From: an uncultured Holophagaceae bacterium | Lineage (GTDB): Bacteria; Acidobacteriota; Holophagae; Holophagales; Holophagaceae | Direction of reading: 5' to 3' | Length of the DNA stretch: 64,000 nucleotides | Assembly: GCA_903937385.1 (NCBI GenBank) | Contig: CAIZZF010000013.1 | Coordinates: 62,001 to 126,000, forward strand | Shown: one piece after another, positions 1 through 9,395 of the stretch | Position numbering within the stretch: the first letter of the stretch is position 1 | Layout of the letters: each line of letters begins with the position of its first letter | Notes under the pieces: model-generated | Told to the model about the DNA's origin: nothing | Databases searched by the model: none | Seen by the model: only the letters and a program-made list of their open reading frames with translations | Made by a program: the position numbers and the translations under genes

Positions 1-1
1 C

Positions 2-2029
2 CACATCCGGGAGGGGCGCCTCGTCGCCCAGGGCCACATCCGCCTGGAAGGTCCGGACCTCCGGCTGCGCTGCGAGCGGCTGGAGATGGGCTGGACCACC
101 CGCTCGGGCCAGGCCTGGGCCCTGCAGATGGACCTGCCCCCGACCTGGACCCTGCGCTCGGGCCACGTGGCCTTCACCACCCTGCGGACCTGGGCCTTCG
201 ACGCGGTGGAGCTGAGTCCCTGCCCGGAAGAGAAACCGGGCTGGCAGGCCAAGCTCTCGAGCCTCAAGGTCGATCTGGACGGCTTCGCCACCCTCCGGAA
301 CGCGCTCATCTACCTGGGACCGGCGCCCATCTACTACGTCCCCTGGGCCATCTACCCCGCCCAGGCGAACCGGGCCTCAGGCCTGCTGCCACCCACTCTG
401 GGGCTGTCCAGCGCCTTCGGGACCACCGTGGGCCTGACCTACTACCAGGTGCTGGGTCCCTCGGCGGATGTGACCCTGGCGCCGGAGTACTTCAGCAAAG
501 AGGGCACCCTGCTGGGCGGTGACCTGCGCTGGCGGCCCGACTTGACCCACGAAGGCAGCCTCTCCGGCCAGACCATCCACCAGCGCAGCCTGGACACCAC
601 CCGCTACCGCTACACCCTCAAGGAGGTCTGGCAGCGGGAGGATGGCTGGCAGCTCACGGCAGACGTGAACCAGGCCTCGGACAACCTGGTGGACGCCGAC
701 TTCGGGAAGGGGCTCGGCTACCTGGGCAACACCAGCTTCGACTCGGCGCTCTATCTGGGCCGCAGCTTCAGCTTCGGGAACCTCAGCCTGTCTGCCGCCG
801 AGCAGCGCAGCTTCTTCTTCACCAAGGACCAGGGCGATCCCTTCTACAGCAACGACTTTCCGGCCTCGCTGCGCCGGCAGACGCTGCCCCAGGCAGAGTT
901 CCGGTTTTTTCCCGTGCCTGTCTTGGGCCCCCTCTACCTGGACGGCGGCCTTCGCCTGGGCCGCTTCGCCTACCGCATCGAAGGCAGCGCCACCGGCAAC
1001 GACAAGGGCTATGCCTGGGACCGCCAGGACGCCAACGCGCGGCTGCATGGGCGGCTGGGGCAGTGGGGTCCGTTCCGGGCGGACTTCGAGTTCATGGGGC
1101 GGGGCACGCACTACAGCGGCACGCTGGCCGCACCGGTCTTCGACCCGGCGGGAGGGGTGAACGGCTCCTCCGTGAATCCCGCCACCAGCCCTTTCGAGGT
1201 GGACGGGGCCGCCGCGAACCGGTTCCTGCTCTCCACCCACTTGCGACTCTCGGGCCCGCAGGTGGGACGCTCGTTCCAGGACGTGTCGCTCCTGGGCTAT
1301 CACGGCGAGCTGAAGCACGTGGCCGAGCCGTACTTCGGCTTCACCGAGACCAGCCGCTATGGCCAGGTGGGCGTGGTGCCACGCTTCGACAGCGCGGACT
1401 CGAACCCCGGCGTGAACGACAGCGCCTCCGGCGAGCGCAGCTTCGAGCTGGGCCTCAAGCAGCACATCCTGGGCCGCTCCGGATCCGGCGTGAGCTTTGC
1501 CGACCTCGCCCGCCTCACCGTGTCCACCCGCTTCCATTTGACGCCCATCATCCTCAGCGACGGGCGCTACAAGCAGGGCTGGTCTTCCGTGAACACGGAC
1601 CTCGACGTGGAGCCGGACAACCGCTGGCGCATCAGCCTCCGCCGCTCCTCGGACCTGGGCACGGGCGGCTCGGACAACGCGATCAGCGTCGATGTAAAGG
1701 GCACTCAGGGGAACCGCTTCAACCTCGCCTACTTCTCCACGGGCATCAACAGCTTCCTGGTGCGCCAGCAGGGCCTGCAGTTCGGCGGCATCCAGCGCTT
1801 CCTGGACGACCGCTGCCGGCTGGAGTTCAGTGCCAATTACGACTACCGGACCCATGGCTTCGCCTCCAGCCAGGTGGCCCTGGCCTGGGTCCAACCCTGC
1901 GTGGCCTACGTGCTGAAGTTCACCCACGTGGCGCTGAACACGTCGCTGCTCTCCGGAGGACGGGAGGACCGGGTGGACCTCACCCTGACCCTGCGCGGCC
2001 TGGGCGACCTCTTCACCTATCGCTACTGA
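2..2029 (+). CDS. lptD: LPS-assembly protein LptD, 5' end outside window
   Basis: The reading frame is open through the left edge, so only the last 675 residues are present and the start lies upstream. LptD is the outer-membrane beta-barrel that, with LptE, inserts lipopolysaccharide into the outer leaflet. The visible part starts with beta-rich repeats of the periplasmic OstA-like region (about the first 60 residues). The long remainder has the alternating aromatic/polar strands of a barrel and ends in a hydrophobic/aromatic strand (TYRY). kdsB and gmhB nearby serve the same LPS pathway. Its last 7 bases overlap tail to tail with the convergent diguanylate cyclase gene. The family call rests on architecture and length; confidence is fairly high. 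Confidence 0.8.
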   Translation, partial: HIREGRLVAQGHIRLEGPDLRLRCERLEMGWTTRSGQAWALQMDLPPTWTLRSGHVAFTTLRTWAFDAVELSPCPEEKPGWQAKLSSLKVDLDGFATLRNALIYLGPAPIYYVPWAIYPAQANRASGLLPPTLGLSSAFGTTVGLTYYQVLGPSADVTLAPEYFSKEGTLLGGDLRWRPDLTHEGSLSGQTIHQRSLDTTRYRYTLKEVWQREDGWQLTADVNQASDNLVDADFGKGLGYLGNTSFDSALYLGRSFSFGNLSLSAAEQRSFFFTKDQGDPFYSNDFPASLRRQTLPQAEFRFFPVPVLGPLYLDGGLRLGRFAYRIEGSATGNDKGYAWDRQDANARLHGRLGQWGPFRADFEFMGRGTHYSGTLAAPVFDPAGGVNGSSVNPATSPFEVDGAAANRFLLSTHLRLSGPQVGRSFQDVSLLGYHGELKHVAEPYFGFTETSRYGQVGVVPRFDSADSNPGVNDSASGERSFELGLKQHILGRSGSGVSFADLARLTVSTRFHLTPIILSDGRYKQGWSSVNTDLDVEPDNRWRISLRRSSDLGTGGSDNAISVDVKGTQGNRFNLAYFSTGINSFLVRQQGLQFGGIQRFLDDRCRLEFSANYDYRTHGFASSQVALAWVQPCVAYVLKFTHVALNTSLLSGGREDRVDLTLTLRGLGDLFTYRY

Positions 2030-3396
2030 CCCCCCGGCGCCGTGGGGGGCTCGAGGCCACCGAAGACCACCACGCGGTTGCGCCCCAGGCTCTTGGCCCG
2101 GTAGAGCGCCCGGTCCACCTGGGACAGCAGCTCTGAGATCGTGGCGGCGCCGGGACCGCCGACGCCGAAGCTCATGGTGGGGAAGATCGCCTGGCCGCTG
2201 GGCAGCACGATGGGTTCCTCATCGATGCGGCTGCGCAGCTTCTCCCCCACCTCGGCCCCGGCTTTCAGGCTGGTCTCGGTCAGGAGGATGGCGAACTCCT
2301 CGCCCCCGATGCGGAAGGCCAGATCGGATTTGCGCAGGGCGCTGCGGAGGCGGCCCGACAGCTGCCGCAGCACCTCGTCGCCCACTGGATGGCCGAAGCG
2401 GTCGTTGATGAGCTTGAAGTGGTCGACATCCCCGATGAGCAGGACGAAGGCGCGGCGGTGGCGCTCCCACTGCCGCAGGGCGTGCTCGATGTTCTGGTCG
2501 AAGGCGCGCCGATTGAGCAGCTCCGTGAGCGGATCCGTGAGCACCTCGTTGCGCAGGGTCGCGGCCTCGACCTCGAGCACGCTCCGCCGGGCGCGGAGGT
2601 CGTGGAGGGCGGACTCGTATTCGGCCTGGATGCGCCGGGCATGCAGGAACTCGATGGCGCGCCTGCAGGCATGGATCAGCCGGGGGGCCGGGAGGGGCAG
2701 GGGCACCCAGTCCGAAATGCCCGCCAGGATCAGCTTCCGATGGTCCGCGTCCGTCTTCACCTGACCCACCAGGATCGTGTAGAGCAGGTGGTTCTGGTCC
2801 CGCAGCTGGGCCAGCGTGGACAGGGCTCCCTGCACACCGCCGGCCGAGAGTCCCAGCAGGAGCACAGGGGACTTCAGGCTCTGTTGGGCTTCAGAGGCGT
2901 TGCGGGCACGCGGGGTATACAGCTCCATGCCGACATGCTGGAGGATCTCCCGGGCCCGCCGGGCGAGGTCTGTCTGGAGGCCCAGTCCCAGCACGGGCAC
3001 CCGCTGGCACCCCTCCTTGCTGAGTCCCCCGGCCATGACGGGCCCCAGGCGGTTTAGCAGCTGCTGGAGGCTGCTGGATGTGAGGATGAACCCGTCCCCT
3101 TCGCTGGCCTTCAGGGCCAGGCGCTCCTGGTCGCTGGGGGGGTGGTCGAGGATCAGAAAGATGGGCAGGTTCTGGAAGAGCACCCGGGCCTCGCCCCGCA
3201 GCAGGCGGGTGAGCCGGAAGCCGTCCATGGGGTCCCCGATGGCATCCACCACCAGCACCTGGACGTCCCCCCAGGCATCCTTGGCGAGGGCCTCCAGGGG
3301 GTCCCCGGCCTGGATGACGGCATGGCCCGCTCCCTCGAAGGCCATGCGGAGGCGCTCGACGAGGTCGTCATGTCGGGAAATGACAAGCAGGTTCAT
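2023..3396 (-). CDS. Response-regulator-like diguanylate cyclase (REC-REC-GGDEF)
   Basis: Predicted cytoplasmic enzyme of about 457 residues making cyclic di-GMP from two GTP. Residues 1-120 resemble a receiver domain, with a candidate phospho-acceptor Asp51 (VVDAIGDPMDG), but the usual Lys near the end of the domain is not evident. Residues 135-250 look like a second, degenerate receiver with no clear acidic pocket. A coiled linker leads into a GGDEF domain with an intact GGEEF active site near residue 363 and an RxxD product-inhibition site (RKSD) five residues before it. The ATG at 3396 starts directly at the receiver fold; a TTG at 3420 would add eight residues and is less likely. It lies 86 bases downstream of trxB on the same strand. 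Confidence 0.85.
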   Translation of the reverse strand: MNLLVISRHDDLVERLRMAFEGAGHAVIQAGDPLEALAKDAWGDVQVLVVDAIGDPMDGFRLTRLLRGEARVLFQNLPIFLILDHPPSDQERLALKASEGDGFILTSSSLQQLLNRLGPVMAGGLSKEGCQRVPVLGLGLQTDLARRAREILQHVGMELYTPRARNASEAQQSLKSPVLLLGLSAGGVQGALSTLAQLRDQNHLLYTILVGQVKTDADHRKLILAGISDWVPLPLPAPRLIHACRRAIEFLHARRIQAEYESALHDLRARRSVLEVEAATLRNEVLTDPLTELLNRRAFDQNIEHALRQWERHRRAFVLLIGDVDHFKLINDRFGHPVGDEVLRQLSGRLRSALRKSDLAFRIGGEEFAILLTETSLKAGAEVGEKLRSRIDEEPIVLPSGQAIFPTMSFGVGGPGAATISELLSQVDRALYRAKSLGRNRVVVFGGLEPPTAPGGQ

Positions 3397-3482
3397 GGAA
3401 GGGCCAAAGGCAAAGGCCAACCCATGGTAAGGCGAAACAGGAGCTGATGCCGAAAAAGACGACCAGATTTCGACCTGATAGC

Positions 3483-4451
3483 CTACTCGGCGAGGCCCTT
3501 CTCGACCAGCCAGCGCTCGGCGTCGATGGCGGCCATGCAGCCGCTGCCGGCGGCGGTGATGGCCTGGCGGTAGGTGTGGTCCTGCACATCGCCGCAGGCG
3601 AAGACGCCCTCGATGCGGGTGCGGCTGGAGCCCTTCTCCACCTGCAGGTAGCCCGTCTCGTCCATGGGCAGCTGCCCTGCGAAGAGGCTGGTGTTGGGCT
3701 GGTGGCCGATGGCCACGAAGAGGCCGTCGATGGGCAGCTCGGAGATGGAGCCGTCCACGGTGTCCTGCAGCTTCAGGGCGCAGACCTTCTCGACCTTCTC
3801 GCCCATTGGGGTTTCCAGGACCGTGGTGAGCACGTCCAGGACAGTCTTGTTCCAGACGGGATGGATCTTTTCATTGGCCAGGGCGCGGTCCTGCATGGCC
3901 TTGGAGGCCCGGAGCCGGTCCCGGCGGTGGATGAGGTGGACCTTGGTGGCGAACTTGGTGAGGAAGATGGCCTCCTCGGCCGCGGTGTCGCCTCCGCCCA
4001 CCACGGCGATCTCCTTGCCGCGGTAGAAGAAGCCATCGCAGGTGGCGCAGGCGCTGACGCCCCCGCCGGACCTTGAGAGGTCCTCGTCCTTGCCGATGCC
4101 CAGCCACTTGGCCGAGGCCCCGGTGGCGATGATCACGGCATCGGCGGTGTAGTCGCCCTGGTCCGTGGTGAGGCGGAAGGGGCGGGCCTGCAGGTCCGCT
4201 GTAATGACCGTCTCAGACTTGATGACGGTGCCGAAGCGGAGCACCTGCTCGCGCATCTCGTCCATGAGGGCCGGACCCGCGATGCCGTGGCGGAAGCCGG
4301 GGAAGTTCTCCACTTCGGTGGTGATGGTGAGCTGGCCGCCGGGCTGGGCGCCTTCCAGCACCAGAGGCTCGAGGTTGGCCCGCGAGGTGTAGAGGGCCGC
4401 GGTGTAGCCCGCAGGGCCGGTGCCGATCACGACGACTTTATGGTGGCTCAC
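3483..4451 (-). CDS. trxB: Thioredoxin reductase
   Basis: NADPH-dependent flavoprotein that reduces thioredoxin in the cytoplasm. The 322 residues are the normal length for the low-molecular-weight type. An FAD-binding GTGPAG motif is at residues 10-15. The redox-active CATC pair is Cys135/Cys138, followed by the NADPH-binding GGGDTAAEEA. A second FAD motif, FACGDV, is near the C-terminus. The start is GTG at 4451, supported by AGGAG seven bases upstream. It follows kdsB on the same strand, separated by a stable hairpin, so it may have its own promoter. Confidence 0.96.
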   Translation of the reverse strand: MSHHKVVVIGTGPAGYTAALYTSRANLEPLVLEGAQPGGQLTITTEVENFPGFRHGIAGPALMDEMREQVLRFGTVIKSETVITADLQARPFRLTTDQGDYTADAVIIATGASAKWLGIGKDEDLSRSGGGVSACATCDGFFYRGKEIAVVGGGDTAAEEAIFLTKFATKVHLIHRRDRLRASKAMQDRALANEKIHPVWNKTVLDVLTTVLETPMGEKVEKVCALKLQDTVDGSISELPIDGLFVAIGHQPNTSLFAGQLPMDETGYLQVEKGSSRTRIEGVFACGDVQDHTYRQAITAAGSGCMAAIDAERWLVEKGLAE

Positions 4452-4465
4452 GAGCGCTCCTGGCG

Positions 4466-4492
4466 ATGAACGGGGCCCCCGGCCCCGTTCAT
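4466..4492 (-). terminator. Hairpin between kdsB and trxB
   Basis: A perfect 12-bp GC-rich stem (4466-4477 with 4481-4492) closes a CCC loop just after the kdsB stop codon and before the trxB ribosome binding site. On the minus strand it is not followed by a T run. It could therefore be a weak terminator, an RNA-stabilising hairpin or a bidirectional pause site. Confidence 0.45.
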
Positions 4493-4496
4493 GAGT

Positions 4497-5282
4497 CTAC
4501 CGCGCCAGGCCCCGCTCCCGGAGGAGGGCCTCGACGGCCGGGACATCGCCGGGCACGTCCACGCCAAGGCTCAGGTGGGGCGTGTCGGCGACACCGATGG
4601 GCATGCCCGCGGCCAGCGCCCGGAGCTGTTCCAGCATCTCCACCTGCTCCAGCGGGTGCTGGGGCAGCCGGGTGAAGGCCTGCAGGGCCTCGGGCCGGTA
4701 GGCGTAGAGTCCAAGGTGGCGCCGGAAGAGGGCCAGCTGGCCCGGCGCCAGCCAGGGCCGGAAGTCCGGCTCGAACACCGTGGCGTTCCGCAGGTAGGGA
4801 ATCGGGCTCCGGCTGAAGTAGAGGGCCCGCTGCCGGTCGTCCACCACCACCTTCACGGCGTTGGGGTTGAACAGCTCATCAGCGCTGGCAAAGGGGCAGG
4901 CGGCGGTGCCCAGGGGCAGGTCCGGCTGCGCCTGCATGAGCGCCACCACCGCAGCCACCGTCTCGGGATGCATGGCGGGCTCATCGCCCTGGAGGTTCAG
5001 CACGCAGTCGTAGGCCTCGCCCAGGGCCACCAGGGCCGCTGCGACGCGGTCCGTGCCCGAGGGCAGGGCAGCGTCGGTCATCACGGCCTCGCCCCCGAAG
5101 CCACGCACCACGCTGGCGATGCGGTCGTCGTCGGTGGCCACCACCACGCGGTCCACGCCCCGGGCGCGCTGGGCCGCCTCGAAGACCCACTGGATCATGG
5201 GCCGGCCAGCGATGAGCGCGAGGGGCTTGCCCGGGAATCGGGAGGCCTGGAAACGGGACGGGAGGACAGCGAGGGTGCGCAT
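4497..5282 (-). CDS. kdsB: 3-deoxy-manno-octulosonate cytidylyltransferase
   Basis: Activates Kdo with CTP to give CMP-Kdo, the donor for the inner core of LPS. The 261 residues match the family. The nucleotide-binding N-terminus LAVLPSRFQASRFPGKPL shows the conserved sugar-nucleotidyltransferase R-x2-S-x-R-x-P-x-K spacing. VVVATDD and NLQGDEP carry the metal and substrate ligands, and SRSPIPY is typical of KdsB. The ATG at 5282 fits the family N-terminus exactly. It is divergent from cheA, whose coding region begins about 70 bases away. Confidence 0.95.
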   Translation of the reverse strand: MRTLAVLPSRFQASRFPGKPLALIAGRPMIQWVFEAAQRARGVDRVVVATDDDRIASVVRGFGGEAVMTDAALPSGTDRVAAALVALGEAYDCVLNLQGDEPAMHPETVAAVVALMQAQPDLPLGTAACPFASADELFNPNAVKVVVDDRQRALYFSRSPIPYLRNATVFEPDFRPWLAPGQLALFRRHLGLYAYRPEALQAFTRLPQHPLEQVEMLEQLRALAAGMPIGVADTPHLSLGVDVPGDVPAVEALLRERGLAR

Positions 5283-5352
5283 GGGATCAGTCTATCGGGA
5301 GCGCCCAGATTCCAGCGCAGGGGGCCGTCTGCCGAATCGGAAGGCATCGGGA

Positions 5353-7380
5353 GTGCCATTGGATCAGTCTTTCGACGATGTCTGGGCGGAATGCGAGGAC
5401 CTGTTCGGGCAGGCCCGGCAGACGCTTGCCACGCTGAAGGAGCCGCAGCCCGCCCACGTGGTCCAGGCCTCGGTGAACGCGCTGTTCCGGGCCACGCACA
5501 CTCTCAAGGGGATGGCCGGCATGCTCGGGTATCCCGTATTCAGCAAGGCGGCCCACCGGCTGGAGGATATCTTCGACCTCATGCGGAAGGGGCGGCTCCG
5601 CTCCACGGACTCCCTGATCGAGACCCTGGAGGCAGGCATCCTGGCCCTTGAGTCCGGCCTCGACAGCCTCCGCCGGGGGCGGCCCGAGCCCGAGGACTAC
5701 CTCCAGCCCGTGCGCCGGCAGATCGGGGAGCTCGAGGCCATGGCCCGCCCTGCCGAAGGTCAGACCCAGGACCTGACGACCCTCCTGGACCTGCCCCTGG
5801 AGACCCTGAAGGCCCTGTCCGACTATGAGCGGCTGCGGGTGACGGCCGTGCTGCTGGCGGGGACCCCGATCCACGCCCTGGGGGTCTGTCTCGACTATGC
5901 GACCTTTGATGAGCGCCTCCGAGCAATCAGCGAGACCCTGGCGGCCCGGGGCGAGCTGATTTCCACCCTTCCCTGGGACCTGCCGCCAGATCGGGAGGGC
6001 CTCGCCTTCCTGCTGCTCTGGGCGGGGCTGACGCTGGAGCCGCTCCCCGTGGAAGCTGGGGAGGCCCTGGAGAGCCGGCAGCTGGTGGATCCCGCGGGGA
6101 TTCCGGCCAGCCTGCGGGCCCCGGTGCCGTTGCCCCCAGAGCCGGTCCCTGAGCGCCTGCCGGAGGGCCAAGCTGCGCCGGTGGCCCCGGTGCATGAGGC
6201 CGAGATCCTGCGGCTGCCCGCCCAGCGGGTGGAGGAGCTGGAGGCTCGCCTCATGACCGTGGGCCAGCTCCGGGACACCGCCAGCCGGCTGCTGCGGCGG
6301 GTTGAGGAGGCGGACCTGGAGGCGCCCCGGGCGCTGCTCTCCGAGATGGAGACGGGACTGCTGGACGTGCAGAAATCCCTCCTCCAGATGCGCATGGTCA
6401 AGGTCGAGAGCCTGTTTTCCCGGATCGAGCCCATGGTGAAGAACCTCAGCCGGGACCTGGGCAAGCCTGTGCGGTTGCAGCTACAGGGGGGTGAGCTCGA
6501 GGTGGAGCGGAGCCTGCTCAGCCGCCTGGCAGACCCCTTCCTGCACCTGGTCCGCAACGCTCTGGACCACGGTCTGGAGCTGCCATCCGAGCGCCTGGCC
6601 CAGGGCAAGACTGAGACTGGCACCCTGAAGCTCTCGGCCAGCCAGTGGGGGCGGAACCTGCGCTTCGACCTGCGTGATGATGGCCGGGGCTTCGATCTGG
6701 CCCGCATCGAGGCCCGGGGCCTGGAGCTCGGGCTGCTGGAGCCCGGTGAGCGGCCCGACCCGGAGCGGCTGCTCCGACTCTCCCTGGAGCCCGGCTTCTC
6801 GACCCAGGACCAGGCCTCCCAGATCTCCGGGCGCGGGGTGGGCATGGATGTGGTGCGGTCCGAGGTGGAGAGCCTCGGCGGCGAGATCCACCTTTCCACC
6901 GAGCCGCGCCGGGGCAGCCTCATCCGCCTGACCCTCCCCCTCAGCCGGGCGGTGGTGAACTGCCTCAAGGTCCGCTGCGAGGGGCAGGTCTTCGGCATCC
7001 CGCTGGCCAGTGTCCTGCGGGTCCAGACCGGCCAGGTCCCCTTGGTTGGCGGGATGCGGGTCGAGGTGCTGGGCGAGCGCCTTCCCCTGGAGTCCCTCCA
7101 GGCCTGCCTGGGCCTTCGAGACCCCGAGGCCCAGCGCACCTTCGTGGTGCTCACGCAGCGAGGTGGACCCGCCGGACGGGGCAGCTTCGAGGTAGCCATC
7201 GGGGTGGATCAGGTGCTGGGCAGGGGGGATGTGCTCCTGCGCAGCCTCCCGGAGCTGGCCCAGACCCCCGGCATCATGGGCGGCAGCCCCCAGGAGGACG
7301 GCATCCTCTGGGTGGTGGATCCGGAGGCAGTGCTGGGGCTGGCCATGGACTCGCTCATGCGGCGGGTGGCCAGTGTCTGA
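5353..7380 (+). CDS. cheA: Chemotaxis-type histidine kinase CheA
   Basis: Cytoplasmic kinase that couples receptor arrays to response regulators. About 675 residues. An HPt domain (1-110) carries the phosphorylated His49 in ATHTLKG. A middle region of about 200 residues has no clear CheY-binding P2 match. A dimerisation helix pair lies near 290-350. The ATPase domain has LVRNALDHG (N box), DDGRGFD and GRGVGMDVV (G boxes). A CheW-like domain ends the protein. Start choice: GTG 5353 with GGAAGG eight bases upstream; upstream codons in this frame encode low-quality sequence antisense to kdsB. It overlaps cheW by eight bases. No cheY, cheB or cheR lies in the window. Confidence 0.9.
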   Translation: MPLDQSFDDVWAECEDLFGQARQTLATLKEPQPAHVVQASVNALFRATHTLKGMAGMLGYPVFSKAAHRLEDIFDLMRKGRLRSTDSLIETLEAGILALESGLDSLRRGRPEPEDYLQPVRRQIGELEAMARPAEGQTQDLTTLLDLPLETLKALSDYERLRVTAVLLAGTPIHALGVCLDYATFDERLRAISETLAARGELISTLPWDLPPDREGLAFLLLWAGLTLEPLPVEAGEALESRQLVDPAGIPASLRAPVPLPPEPVPERLPEGQAAPVAPVHEAEILRLPAQRVEELEARLMTVGQLRDTASRLLRRVEEADLEAPRALLSEMETGLLDVQKSLLQMRMVKVESLFSRIEPMVKNLSRDLGKPVRLQLQGGELEVERSLLSRLADPFLHLVRNALDHGLELPSERLAQGKTETGTLKLSASQWGRNLRFDLRDDGRGFDLARIEARGLELGLLEPGERPDPERLLRLSLEPGFSTQDQASQISGRGVGMDVVRSEVESLGGEIHLSTEPRRGSLIRLTLPLSRAVVNCLKVRCEGQVFGIPLASVLRVQTGQVPLVGGMRVEVLGERLPLESLQACLGLRDPEAQRTFVVLTQRGGPAGRGSFEVAIGVDQVLGRGDVLLRSLPELAQTPGIMGGSPQEDGILWVVDPEAVLGLAMDSLMRRVASV

Positions 7381-7804
7381 GGCGGGGAGCTGGCTCCTGG
7401 TGAGGGCTGCGGGGCAGGACCTGCTGCTCTCCACCCGGGATCTGCGGGAGGTGGTGACGCCCTCGCCGCCCACCCCGCTGCCCGGCGGTCTCCCGGGCAT
7501 CCAGGGGGTTGTCATCCACCACGGCGAGTTCCTGCCGGTGCTGGCCTGGGAGGACCTGCCTGGCGGTCGACGCCTGGAGGGCCCCCCCGAAGCGCTGGCC
7601 GTGCTCCGCACGCGCTTGGCCCTGCCACTCGAGCGGCTGGTGCGCACGCTCGATGAGCTGCCGGGGCCGTGGTCGGAACCCGAGGACGCCGACCCGGCGC
7701 GGGCCTGGCTCGGGGCTTCAGTGCAGCTGGGCGGAGTGGGGGTCCGACAGCTTGATGTGGAAGGGATGCTGGACTTGCTGCGCCGGTTCCGGAGCGAGCG
7801 CTGA
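7373..7804 (+). CDS. cheW: CheW-like adaptor
   Basis: A 143-residue protein starting at GTG 7373, inside the end of cheA in another frame, so probably translationally coupled. The strand pattern SWLLVRAAGQDLLLSTRDL, then GGLPGIQGVVIHHGEFLPV, matches the CheW fold of two small beta barrels, which links CheA to receptors. The protein is a little short and divergent for CheW. The call relies on fold pattern plus position directly after cheA. A partner receptor gene is 1.5 kb downstream. Confidence 0.72.
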   Translation: MSEAGSWLLVRAAGQDLLLSTRDLREVVTPSPPTPLPGGLPGIQGVVIHHGEFLPVLAWEDLPGGRRLEGPPEALAVLRTRLALPLERLVRTLDELPGPWSEPEDADPARAWLGASVQLGGVGVRQLDVEGMLDLLRRFRSER

Positions 7805-7852
7805 CGGGCTGCGTCCTTCGTGCGACAATGGCTGTTTCGCTCCGGAGGCCCT

Positions 7853-8854
7853 TTGAACCGTCGCCTTGCCGCCCCCGTCGGAATCACCGCCACCGGGCAG
7901 TGTTTTCCCCCTCGCGTGGTCACCAACGACGATCTTTCCAAGATCATGGAAACCAACGACGAGTGGATCCGGAGCCGCACGGGCATCAGTGAGCGGCGCT
8001 GGGCCGAACCCGGCACCGGGGCCTCCAAGCTAGGGGCGCCCGCGCTGCAGATGGCCCTCGACAACCGGGGCATGAAGGCCACGGAGCTGGATGCGATCAT
8101 TGTTGCCACGGTGACGCCGGATACGCTCTTTCCTGCCACCGCTTGCCGCATCCAGGAGATGGTTGGAGCCACGAATGCCTTCGGGTTTGATGTAAGCGCT
8201 GCCTGCTCAGGGTTCTTGTATTCCCTCACCACCGCCGCCAGCCTGATCGCCGCCGGAGGGGTCCAGCGGGTAGCTGTGGTCGGCGTGGACATCATGTCGA
8301 CCGTCATCGATCTCGAGGATCGGACCACCTCGGTGCTCTTCGGGGACGGCGCGGGCGCGGTCATTATGGAGCGAGTCGATGAGGGCCTCGGCATCCTGGA
8401 CTTCGAGCACCGTATCGACGGCTCTGGGGGCTGCTTCCTCCACATGCCCGCGGGCGGTTCCGCGAGTCCAGCCACGGCGGAGACCGTCGCGGCCCGGGAT
8501 CACTACATCCACCAGTCCGGCAGCGAGGTCTTCAAGAAGGCCGTCCGGGAGATGGCTGACAACAGCCGCCTGCTCATGGACCGGAATGGCTTCGCGCCCG
8601 AGGAGCTCAAGCTCTTCGTGCCCCACCAGGCCAACATCCGGATCATGGATGCCGCAGCCAAGCGCCTGGAGCTGGACCCCGCGCGGATGATGGTCAACAT
8701 CGACAAGTTCGGCAACACCACGGCGGCGACCATTCCCACGGCGCTGCACCAGGCCTGGGAGCAGGGCCGCATGGCGAAGGGCGACCTGGTGGCCCTGGCC
8801 GCCTTTGGCGCCGGGTTCACCTGGGGGTCCACCCTCCTCCGCTGGGCCTACTGA
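7853..8854 (+). CDS. fabH: 3-oxoacyl-[acyl-carrier-protein] synthase III
   Basis: Starts fatty-acid synthesis by condensing an acyl-CoA primer with malonyl-ACP. About 333 residues with the complete catalytic triad: Cys118 (SAACSG), His258 (VPHQAN) and Asn288 (FGNTTAAT). The N-terminal TNDEWI and RTGI motifs are standard for FabH. TTG 7853 is preferred because GGAGG lies four bases upstream and the N-terminus then aligns with the family. A GTG at 7820 lacks a ribosome binding site. It sits between cheW and rsmD on the same strand; it has no obvious link to chemotaxis. Confidence 0.94.
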   Translation: MNRRLAAPVGITATGQCFPPRVVTNDDLSKIMETNDEWIRSRTGISERRWAEPGTGASKLGAPALQMALDNRGMKATELDAIIVATVTPDTLFPATACRIQEMVGATNAFGFDVSAACSGFLYSLTTAASLIAAGGVQRVAVVGVDIMSTVIDLEDRTTSVLFGDGAGAVIMERVDEGLGILDFEHRIDGSGGCFLHMPAGGSASPATAETVAARDHYIHQSGSEVFKKAVREMADNSRLLMDRNGFAPEELKLFVPHQANIRIMDAAAKRLELDPARMMVNIDKFGNTTAATIPTALHQAWEQGRMAKGDLVALAAFGAGFTWGSTLLRWAY

Positions 8855-8864
8855 GCCAACTACC

Positions 8865-9395
8865 ATGCGCGTCGTGGCCGGCACGCTGAAGGGACGCCGC
8901 CTGGTGGCGCCTCCGACTGACGACCTGCGGGTGCGCCCCACCTCCGACCGGGCGCGGGAAGCGCTGTTCTCCATCCTCCAGCGCTGGCCCCAGGGACCCT
9001 TCCTGGACCTCTGTGCCGGCACGGGGGCGGTGGGGCTCGAGGCCCACTCCCGCGGCTATGCGCCCGTGGTGTGCCTGGAAACCGCCGAGCCCGGCTGGAC
9101 CTGCCTCCAGAAGAACGTGGCGGGCCTGCCGGTCCAGGCCCTGCGGGGCGACCTCCGGCGGTTCGGGCCGAAGGCCTTTGCCGGGCAGGCCGTGATCTTC
9201 CTGGATCCGCCCTACGACCGCGGGGTGGACCTGTGGGTGCGCCTCGCGGCGACCCTGCGGGCCTGGATCGCCTCGGATGGCGTCCTGGTCTTTGAAACGG
9301 CCCGCGAGACCGCGCTGGAATTACAGACAGGCTGGAAGCTGGCCGAAATACGGGAATATGGCTCAGCCCGATTCCATCTCTGGATCCCTGCCTGA
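8865..9395 (+). CDS. rsmD: 16S rRNA (guanine966-N2)-methyltransferase
   Basis: S-adenosylmethionine-dependent enzyme that methylates G966 of 16S rRNA during small-subunit assembly. 176 residues. The RsmD N-terminus MRVVAGTLKGRRL is followed by RPTSDRAREALFSIL, the SAM site LDLCAGTGAVGLEA, and the catalytic DPPY (LDPPYDRG). The ATG at 8865 begins exactly at the conserved N-terminus. Its 3' end overlaps the start of the downstream receptor gene by 38 bases. Confidence 0.94.
   Translation: MRVVAGTLKGRRLVAPPTDDLRVRPTSDRAREALFSILQRWPQGPFLDLCAGTGAVGLEAHSRGYAPVVCLETAEPGWTCLQKNVAGLPVQALRGDLRRFGPKAFAGQAVIFLDPPYDRGVDLWVRLAATLRAWIASDGVLVFETARETALELQTGWKLAEIREYGSARFHLWIPA

Noticed and set aside
377-1927. 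Long minus-strand ORF opposite lptD
   Set aside because: Low-complexity Ala/Gly/Val/His composition, typical antisense shadow in high-GC DNA; the plus-strand frame gives a recognisable LptD barrel.
6481-8475. 664-codon minus-strand ORF opposite cheA, cheW and fabH
   Set aside because: Spans three well-supported plus-strand genes and encodes Arg/Ser/Pro-rich sequence with no domain.
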